Shown in pieces: positions 57,655-64,000 of a DNA stretch of 64,000 bases; within the stretch, counting starts at the first letter, position 1; every line of letters begins with the position of its first letter. The DNA is taken from the NCBI GenBank assembly GCA_029959195.1, contig CP114122.1, positions 2,232,001-2,296,000 of the forward strand, written 5' to 3'. The notes under the pieces are model-generated. The model saw nothing but the letters and a program-made list of their open reading frames with translations, was not told the DNA's origin and made no database searches. A program made the position numbers and the translations under genes. Source of the DNA: Dictyophora rubrovolvata (Eukaryota; Basidiomycota; Agaricomycetes; Phallales; Phallaceae).

Positions 57655-57870
57655 TCATTCACCATGATAACAAAAGGAAACAAAAAGAGAACAAAGAAAC
57701 AAAAGAAAAAGGAGAAAACGATGGAGGATACAATTACAGAAAAAAAGGGGAATCACATATGTGGTTAGGGGGAATAGAAGAAATATGTTGAAACAAAAAG
57801 AGAAACAAAAAGAGAAACAAAAAAGAGATCAAAAGAAGACGATGAAACCGGATTCCCAGCATAGCTTTAC
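57655..57870 (+). repeat. Purine-rich AAACAAAAAGAG-type low-complexity tract
   Basis: Nearly pure A/G with repeated GAAACAAAAAGAGA units, downstream of gene C. The same tract, inverted, lies at about 61430-61650 beyond gene C'. Confidence 0.7.
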
Positions 57871-57939
57871 CAAAATCACCATCTGGCACTTCTCGCGCTA
57901 CCTCTTACCCAAAACTATAATCTTACCATCCCAAACTTC

Positions 57940-58518
57940 TTACTGATCTGGTTCTTGTTGACGAGATCTTCTTCTTCGTGGCTGTGGCGCAATAATAATG
58001 GCTATGGCAACGCTTAACAATATCAGATCTTGAATGAGATTGGATTGGAGATCGGAATAGGAAGGGAGGGTTTGATTTCCAACAGAGTAGTCGGGAGGGG
58101 ATGGGATGGCAGATAGGGGTGCGTCTATGAATAAGAATTGAGTATAACTTCGAAATTGATGACAAAAGACCAGTCTCCAGATTGATTCTTCTTGACGATT
58201 TGTTGAAAGGAACTCGACAAACTCATACGATTCATCCATGACATTGATGTTGGTTCGTTCGTACAGGGTTAAAGCTCGTGGATATCCTATCTCCAGATCA
58301 TTGTAAGGAATAGTAATCTCCATTAGTGGCTGTGGAGTAATCAGAAGCATTGTGGAGGGGTCGACATCAATTTCAGAAACAAGAGTATTGTAAACGTGAA
58401 GTTGTGAGAGGAAATTAGGGTTGGGTCTGAATCTGAGAGAAGAACAATATTCAAAAGGGAAGAAAGGGAGTTGAAAAAGGGGAATAGGGGAAGTAGGAGT
58501 ATTGTTATTGTCTGACAT
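57940..58518 (-). CDS. Cluster gene C, unrecognised family (paralogue of A)
   Basis: Single exon, 192 codons: MSDNNNTPTSPIPLFQLPFF, then RPNPNFLSQLHVYNTLVSEI, TLYERTNINVMDESYEFVEF, RLVFCHQFRSYTQFLFIDAP, a short hydrophobic segment (LILLSVAIAIIIA) and a basic end (PRRRRSRQQEPDQ). Its mirror copy C' (60780-61358) differs at only a handful of residues, mostly synonymous or conservative, so both have stayed open. The late hydrophobic stretch could be one membrane helix. Function unknown. Confidence 0.7.
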   Translation of the reverse strand: MSDNNNTPTSPIPLFQLPFFPFEYCSSLRFRPNPNFLSQLHVYNTLVSEIDVDPSTMLLITPQPLMEITIPYNDLEIGYPRALTLYERTNINVMDESYEFVEFLSTNRQEESIWRLVFCHQFRSYTQFLFIDAPLSAIPSPPDYSVGNQTLPSYSDLQSNLIQDLILLSVAIAIIIAPQPRRRRSRQQEPDQ

Positions 58519-58623
58519 GATGATATGAGTTAACCAAAATTTTTAACCGCTAATGAAATGTCCAGAAAGAAAGAAGGAGATGAAATACAAATCTAATCGC
58601 TTATCCTAATCAAGCCTTTTGTC

Positions 58624-59256
58624 CTAATTTTGTCCAAGAAGGTTTGAGCAAACACGTCGGATCTTTCGGAAGGATTGTTTGGATGGAGAAGAGGGGAGAG
58701 ATATTGGTTCTGGTGAATGGGGTGAAAAACGAGACATTTGAGGATCTACAGGAACAAGATTGGCCAGTCTATATGGGCTATGTTTTTGTGTTTTTATGTT
58801 TTTCATGACAACCCAACGACTTGGCACATCTAGAACCAGGAATGTAAATTTGAACCCTTCTTGTGTCACTAACCAAATCCGATATGAGTCTTTAACGGCT
58901 GATTCGGGTGTAGAATAAACGTTGATAATTGTAAACCAGTCTAATCGTTCCTCGATATAAACCTTTTCTCCAAACATGAGACTGGGGTGAACCAAATCCG
59001 AACTTCTGCATTGATGAATAATAAGAGGTGGAGGGAACTTCGGAAGGTACGTTTCTTCGTCGATGTCGAGACTCGCATATTGGGAACTATAGATATAAAG
59101 AGTCGTATGCAGATCCAAATTGTATGTCCTTGGACTGGAAGGCGAAAAACGAAAAGGTGATATAGATTCATTGTCGGAGGGGGGTAATGACTCGGTGGGA
59201 GATGCTGGAATGGGCAAAGAGATTGATGATATATAGTGAAATGAAAATGCGGCCAT
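58624..59256 (-). CDS. Cluster gene D, unrecognised family
   Basis: Single exon, 210 codons: MAAFSFHYISSISLPIPASP, then NLDLHTTLYIYSSQYASLDI, PPPLIIHQCRSSDLVHPSLM, FGEKVYIEERLDWFTIINVY, FKFTFLVLDVPSRWVVMKNI and a Ser/Pro-rich basic end (SPSKQSFRKIRRVCSNLLGQ). It is adjacent to C on the same strand with about 105 bp between them; the C-D pair is repeated as C'-D' and probably as A-B. The layout of C and D is similar (cysteine-poor, beta-rich, Pro-rich start), so they may be distant relatives. Function unknown. Confidence 0.7.
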   Translation of the reverse strand: MAAFSFHYISSISLPIPASPTESLPPSDNESISPFRFSPSSPRTYNLDLHTTLYIYSSQYASLDIDEETYLPKFPPPLIIHQCRSSDLVHPSLMFGEKVYIEERLDWFTIINVYSTPESAVKDSYRIWLVTQEGFKFTFLVLDVPSRWVVMKNIKTQKHSPYRLANLVPVDPQMSRFSPHSPEPISLPSSPSKQSFRKIRRVCSNLLGQN

Positions 59257-59379
59257 TTTTCATAAGGGTTTTGATTTCGAGAGGCTGTGGTGTATCGGTT
59301 AAGTTTTTGGTAGTTTGAAACTCCGCTTTGAACCAAAAATCGGAACGTTTCCTTATTAGGAAGATTTTGGTGCACGACA

Positions 59380-59759
59380 TCACCTGCATCTGAATACAAG
59401 ATCAGATCCGAAGCTTTATGTCGACCGATAATAATGGGGTTCAGGTATAGTGGTAATAAAGTGGAGGGATCGAGGTTGAGGTGCGCATAGGATGTGAAGT
59501 AGATGTAGTACTGAGTGTCCAAATCACAGAGATTGACATCAGGAGTAGGAGGGACAAAACGAAAACAATCAGAGTCATCGATAGAAGGAGCGTGAAGGGA
59601 CAGCAGGGAACGAGAAGAGCGAATCTGGAGTGAGGACATATCTTTTGTATCAATGTTTTTGGGATAAAAAAAATGTTTTGGACGTGGGTTTTGGGTAGTT
59701 GCAAAAGTGAATTCAAGCTCCAAGGGACATATCGTGGGATTAGGGAATCTTCGGAACAT
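59380..59759 (-). pseudogene. Cluster gene E, N-terminal part of a D-like gene joined to the repeat arm
   Basis: Starts at 59759 (MFRRFPNPTICPLELEFTFA). A D-like first half follows from an internal Met (MSSLQIRSSRSLLSLHAPSI, then DLDTQYYIYFTSYAHLNLDP, PIIIGRHKASDLILYSD). At 59379 the inverted-repeat arm begins and the frame runs on into unrelated sequence to 58941, overlapping gene D in another frame. The second half of the D-type protein is lost, so it is probably a chimeric or dead gene. Confidence 0.6.
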
Positions 59760-59804
59760 TTACCCTAATTTTTGCCAAATATAGATTTTGGTGCGCAACA
59801 GCAG

Positions 59805-59920
59805 TCGTAATGAACTCATATCTTATCACTCATTATCGCTGCAGGTTTGGACAAACCATGTGTCTAGTAAAATGGGGTACAGCATATAATACTATACATG
59901 AGTGTATGCAGGGCCCGGTG
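59805..59920 (+). repeat. Dispersed short repeat, copy 2
   Basis: It contains GCAGGTTTGGACAAACCATG, TGGGGTACAGCATATAATAC and TGTATGCAGGGCCC, matching 55020-55150. It forms most of the spacer between the inverted-repeat arms. Confidence 0.7.
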
Positions 59921-60041
59921 TCGCGCACCAAAATCTTCCTAATAAGGAAACATTCAGATTTTTGGTTCAAAGCGGAGTTTCAAACTACCAAAAACTTAAC
60001 TGATACACTACAGCCTCTCAAAATCAAAAACCTTACAAAAG

Positions 60042-60668
60042 ATGGCTGCATTTTCATTTCACTATACATCATCAATCTCTTTGCCCATTCCAGCATCTCC
60101 CACCGAGTCATTACCCCCCTCTGACAATGAATCTATATCACCTTTTTGTTTTTTGCCTTCCAGTCCAAGGACATACAATTTGGATCTGCATACGACTCTT
60201 TATATCTATAGTTCCCAATATGCGAGTCTCAACATTGACGAAGAAACGTACCTCCAGAAGTTCCCTCCACCTCTTATTATTCATCAATGCAGAAGTTCGG
60301 ATTTGGTTCACCCCAGTCTCATGTTTGGAGAAAAGGTTTATATCGAGGAACGATTAGACTGGTTTACAATTATCAACGTTTATTCTACACCCGAATCAGC
60401 CGTTAAAGGCTTGTATCAGATTTGGTTAGTGACACAAGAAGGGTTCAAATTTACATTCCTGGTTCTAGATGTGCCAAGTCATTGGGTTGTCATGAAAAAC
60501 ATAAAAACACAAAAACATAGCCCATATAGACTGGCCAATCTTGTTCCTGTAAATCCTCAAGTGTCTCGTTTTTCACCCCATTCGCCAGAACCAATATCTC
60601 TCCCCTCTTCTCCATCCAAACAATCCTTCCGAAAGATCCGACGTGTTTGCTCAAACCTTCTTGGATGA
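60042..60668 (+). CDS. Cluster gene D', inverted copy of D
   Basis: Single exon, 208 codons, start MAAFSFHYTSSISLPIPASP. Same protein as D with roughly ten substitutions (for example FSPSSP to FLPSSP and SRWVVM to SHWVVM) and an end two residues shorter, because GGACAA at the end of D is replaced by an earlier stop after SNLLG. The frame is fully open, suggesting recent duplication or selection. Confidence 0.7.
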   Translation: MAAFSFHYTSSISLPIPASPTESLPPSDNESISPFCFLPSSPRTYNLDLHTTLYIYSSQYASLNIDEETYLQKFPPPLIIHQCRSSDLVHPSLMFGEKVYIEERLDWFTIINVYSTPESAVKGLYQIWLVTQEGFKFTFLVLDVPSHWVVMKNIKTQKHSPYRLANLVPVNPQVSRFSPHSPEPISLPSSPSKQSFRKIRRVCSNLLG

Positions 60669-60779
60669 AATTAGGACAAAAGGCTTGTTTAGGATAAGCG
60701 ATTAGATTTGTATTTCATCTCCTTCTTTCTTTCTGGACATTTTATTAGCGTTTGAAAATTTTGGTTAACTCATATCATC

Positions 60780-61358
60780 ATGTCAGACAATAACAATACT
60801 CCTACTTCCCCTATTCCCCTTTTTCAACTCCCTTTCTTCCCTTTTGAATATTGTTCTTCTCTCAGATTCAGACCCAACTCTAATTTCCTCTCACAACTTT
60901 GTCTTTACAATACTCTTGTTTCTGAAATTGATGTCGATCCCTCCACAATGCTTCTGATTACTCCACAGCCACTAATGGAGATTACTATTCCTTACGACGA
61001 TCTGGAGATAGGATATCCACGAGCTTTAACCCTGTACGAACAAACTAATGTCAATGTCATGGATGAATCGTATGAGTTTGTCGAGTTCCTTTCAACAAAT
61101 CGTCAAGAAGAATCAATCTGGAGACTGGTCTTTTGTCATCAATTTCGAAGTTATACTCAATTCTTATTCATAGACACACCCCTATCTGCCATCCCATCCC
61201 CTCCCGACTACTCTGTTGGAAATCAAACCCTCCCTTCCTATTCCGATCTCCAATCCAATCTCATTCAAGATCTGATATTGTTAAGCGTTGCCATAGCCAT
61301 TATTATTGCGCCACAGCCACGAAGAAGAAGATCTCATCAACAAGAACCAGATCAGTAA
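60780..61358 (+). CDS. Cluster gene C', inverted copy of C
   Basis: Single exon, 192 codons, start MSDNNNTPTSPIPLFQLPFF. It differs from C at a few positions (NPNFLSQLHVYN to NSNFLSQLCLYN, ERTNINV to EQTNVNV, one Arg to His near the end). It follows D' by about 110 bp as in the left arm. Function unknown. Confidence 0.7.
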   Translation: MSDNNNTPTSPIPLFQLPFFPFEYCSSLRFRPNSNFLSQLCLYNTLVSEIDVDPSTMLLITPQPLMEITIPYDDLEIGYPRALTLYEQTNVNVMDESYEFVEFLSTNRQEESIWRLVFCHQFRSYTQFLFIDTPLSAIPSPPDYSVGNQTLPSYSDLQSNLIQDLILLSVAIAIIIAPQPRRRRSHQQEPDQ

Positions 61359-61429
61359 GAAGTTTGGGATGGTAAGGATATAGTTTTGGGTAAGAGGTAG
61401 CGCGAGAAGTGCCAGATGGTGATTTTGGT

Positions 61430-61650
61430 AAAGCTATGCTGGGAATCCGGTTTCATCGTTTTCTTTTGATCTCTTTTTGTTTCTCTTTTGTTTCTCTTTT
61501 GTTTCAACATATTTCTCCTATTCCCCCTAACCACAAATGCGATTCCCCTTTTTCTGTAATTGTATCCTCCATTGTTTTCTCCTTTTTCTTTTGTTTCTTT
61601 GTTCTCTTTTTGTTTCCTTTTGTTATCATGGCGAATGATGAGTGATCATT
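61430..61650 (-). repeat. Pyrimidine-rich tract, mirror of 57655-57870
   Basis: Plus strand is rich in TTTGTTTCTCTTT units downstream of C'. It is shorter by some units than the left-arm version. Confidence 0.65.
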
Positions 61651-61699
61651 CTGCTTTCCTTTATGTTTCCAAATGGTATATATACTGCATGTAAATAAT

Positions 61700-62241
61700 T
61701 GTAACAGCAGCAATCTACCGGAACGGTTGTCTCATAGTTTTGTTCAAGTTAAGTTTTAGTCAAGTCAAGTCAAGTTTTTAGTGTTTTGTCTCCCGTCTAT
61801 TTCTACGTTCACGTCTATTTCTTGGATTACTCTGATCGAGGCCTTGGAGTATAAACCCAGCGATTCATATTGTTGCTGAAGCCTTAACTAACCTTTACTG
61901 TTTATTGTCATTGTTTAGTCATCTCTGACACAGCTCAACATTTGTCCTCATTACTCGTTACTCTAATTATCCCCCATCGACAATTTATACCTCTCACGCA
62001 CACGCTACACTCACTAGTCAACTGTTGTGGTGTTGTTTGTTGTATTTGTTTGTTGTTGCTGTTGATTCAACATCGACATACACTCCTCATCACCTGCTAT
62101 CATTTATTCACTCTATTTCACATTTGCCTAAGCAGCACCAGGACCCGCTCCACGGAAGACTAAGGACCTCAAAACAAATATCTCCGTAGATATCCAATTA
62201 GACTAGCTGTGACATAAAGCTATCTAGTTCGGATCGTTACA
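61700..62241 (+). repeat. LTR-like segment, copy 3
   Basis: Begins TGTAACAGCAGCAATCTACC and ends GGATCGTTACA (542 bp). A TATATATACTGCATG box precedes it. The interior is pyrimidine-rich with CACGTCTATTTCT and a GGAGTATAAA box. No internal retroelement coding region adjoins it. Confidence 0.5.
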
Positions 62242-62242
62242 C

Positions 62243-62390
62243 CGGTACAAGTGCACTTGTCTGTGTATGTGTTTGACTCACGCAATCGTAATGAACTCAT
62301 ATCTTACCACTCATTTATTGAGGTTTGGACAAAACCATGTGTCCAGGAAACGGGCTATAACATACTGATATACGCCGCTCAGGAGTACGC
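62243..62390 (+). repeat. Dispersed short repeat, copy 3 (rearranged)
   Basis: It contains CAAGTGCACTTGTCTGTGTA, TGTGTTTGACTCACGC and then AATGAACTCATATCTTACCA and GGTTTGGACAAAACCATGTG. The parts are in a different order from copy 1, where the TGTGTTTGACTCACGC tail follows the core. Confidence 0.6.
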
Positions 62391-63038
62391 AGAGATCCAG
62401 GGAACCAGTGTTTATGTGTGTCGAGGGAAAATAAGGGATTTTTAGATAGATAGAGAGAATTGTATAATATAATCCATGGATAGAAGATATATTTCTTAAG
62501 GCTCAAACTGAGGGAAAAGTTGCGAAAAATGGGGGGAAACTCTCTCTCTCTGATGATATTTTTGTTTAACTATTGGTTATTATATACATGGTTTATGAGT
62601 AAGCAGGAACGAGGGACTTAAGTATCTAATAAGTATGAAGGAAAGGCGAGAAACTGCACTCAATACGAATCAAATACTAATTGCAATATAATCAAATGCT
62701 GACTAAACACGCTATTGCTAATTAGTCTATTTCCACGTGATCTCCGTGTAAGCCGTTCCGGTCCTCAACAATACGCGAGCCTGCATTGGTCTTATTAGTA
62801 CTACAACTTGTGTATGAGTTGGCTGCCTCGTACTCGCTCCTGTATGCACATTTTTTTTTGGTTACTCATCTTTTTCTCAAACTTTCTATTATGTTCCATT
62901 GCCCCTTTTTTTCTTTTCGTTTCTTAACTCCCCAATTGTTCCAAATTTTTTAAAACGGCACTCCTTTCGTCGAGTGCTCATTCAACATCCTACTCCTCCC
63001 CTCGGCCCTGCCCAAGTCTCGCTGTTCATATTGTTCTT
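62391..63038. other. Intergenic, no supported gene
   Basis: AT-rich; short frames only. A CTCTCTCTCT run lies near 62545. It leads into the integrase-like remnant. Confidence 0.5.
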
Positions 63039-64000
63039 CAATGCCTCCTCACAATCCTACCGGCATTAATCAATATTCTGCTGTCCATACATATTCTATC
63101 TTTTAAGAGTCTGTCATCCCAATATTCAAGTTGAGCATATTTACAAGGTTCTGAGGCTGCGCACTGGGTTCCTATCATCCAATGTTACCTTGATCAAAGC
63201 ATGAAAGTCAAGGACTTGTCATCTAAAATACTTGAAGAACATGGCATTTTCATTAGGTGCGTATCAATGCTCACCTAGCTTTACTTGAACACTTATATTT
63301 TGCAAGCACACGTTCTATTCAATGGATGATGCGGGAACACAAAGTTCGAAACACACATTGGCCACATCTTTCTATCAGTCAAATGATTGAAGCAGTCGTC
63401 AAAATTACCACAGAAGATCCTTTGAACAAATGGGAAATTCGTCGAATTCAGGAAGAGCTCAAATTAGATTCTATTCACATACCCAGGTATGGCAATATAT
63501 TACTCTTTTTGTTCAAATGCACATATAAAAAATTACAGGGCAGTAATTCAAGCTCTTCAGAGAGCTTGAGATCCCGCAGAAGCTAGGTGTCGTTGAAGTG
63601 GCCGCAGAAAAATTATTCGCAAGGCGTTGTTCAGTGCAGGACCAAATGAAGAATGGTGTATGGATGGCCATGAAAAGCTTAGTGACACAATGGGGATTGA
63701 CATCTGGGGCATTTGCAATAAATTTTCACGCTATGAGCTGGGATTATGGGCGGTCCCTAATGCTTGTCTCTCTCAAGTTCCTGTAGCGCTATTCCTTCGT
63801 ATGGTGAAAGAATTAAAGGGTACAATGCTTTTAATTAATTAATTCCTTCTGATTTTGATTCTATTTATTAGGTTTACCACTGCAGCTGACCGGAGATAAA
63901 GGATCTGAGAATGGTAAAGTAGGTATAATGCAGACTGTTCTTCAGTATGTCAAAACATATTCTTTCGTCTTAATGATAATTAATTAGTGTAACTGGCAGA
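63039..64000 (+). pseudogene. Integrase-core (DDE, rve-like) gene of the Agaricomycete type, broken and running off the window
   Basis: Starts near 63039 (MPPHNPTGINQYSAVHTYSI). A helical segment YLDQSMKVKDLSSKILEEHG follows, then HLALLEHLYFASTRSIQWMM and WEIRRIQEELKLDSIHIPR across a 50-60 nt intron. The integrase-core-like part reads GPNEEWCMDGHEKLSDTMGI, FSRYELGLWAVPNACLSQVP and, after another intron, LPLQLTGDKGSENGKVGIMQ (D-x-x-EN of the catalytic core). Between the intron at about 63538 and GPNEEW the frame is cut by two TGA codons, and the first exon is also interrupted. Related proteins in mushrooms are transposon-derived and of unknown cellular role. The 3' end lies outside. Confidence 0.7.

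Larger units (their letters stand above)
57105..59379 (-). repeat. Large inverted repeat, left arm
   Basis: About 2.28 kb, reverse complement of 59919-62243 with a few percent mismatches and small indels. It contains genes C and D, a purine-rich tract and an LTR-like segment. The inner edge is at GTCGTGCACCAAAATCTTCC (minus strand); the outer edge is near CGGATCGTTACA. Confidence 0.85.
59919..62243 (+). repeat. Large inverted repeat, right arm
   Basis: Partner of 57105-59379. The inner edge reads GTCGCGCACCAAAATCTTCC. It carries D', C', the purine/pyrimidine tract and LTR-like copy 3. Confidence 0.85.

Noticed and set aside
1-64000. CRISPR arrays, bacterial operons, phage genes
   Set aside because: The window is eukaryotic, with spliced genes throughout; no array-like spaced repeats were seen.

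Overview
The window looks like chromosomal DNA of a filamentous basidiomycete, most likely an Agaricomycete (mushroom-forming fungus). The reasons are dense genes split by many 48-65 nt GT-AG introns, a Plavaka-type CACTA transposon, a fungal-type alpha-kinase with an N-terminal Cys-rich module, several ICMT paralogues, F-box/LRR genes and PA14-type GH3. All calls rest on reading the sequence and remembered family motifs; no database search was run.

Layout. (1) 1-9.4 kb: a complete-looking Plavaka element (about 100-8426) with short terminal inverted repeats, an intact multi-exon transposase and two accessory genes, sitting inside the coding exon of an unidentified host gene that is itself frameshifted downstream. 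(2) 10-17.6 kb: a GH3 beta-glucosidase, a decayed RNase H fragment of a retroelement, the first ICMT-like methyltransferase and a membrane protein. (3) 18.4-21.8 kb: two RPS6 genes in opposite orientation flanking RPS13; most of each RPS6 gene, introns included, is identical, while the 5' ends have diverged. (4) 22-31.3 kb: protoporphyrinogen oxidase, two further ICMT-like genes and an F-box cluster (two genes, one pseudogene).

(5) 31.4-49.7 kb: conserved housekeeping genes: GH47 alpha-mannosidase, ribophorin II/Swp1, an NDUFAF2-type complex I assembly factor, alpha-COP, a small coiled-coil protein, a metacaspase, an Afi1-like polarity/trafficking protein and a START-like protein. (6) 51.3-54.8 kb: an alpha-type protein kinase, apparently frameshifted, which may continue into an unrecognised C-terminal region. 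(7) 55-62.4 kb: a lineage-specific cluster of short single-exon genes of an unrecognised family. Part of it lies in an inverted repeat with arms of about 2.3 kb, mixed with LTR-like segments and a short repeat found three times. (8) 63-64 kb: a broken DDE integrase-like gene running off the window.

Together the window shows stable secretory, ribosomal and mitochondrial housekeeping genes interrupted by zones of mobile elements and paralogue expansion. The most unusual parts are the 55-62 kb repeat cluster, the RPS6 gene-conversion pair and the kinase with its extra C-terminal region.
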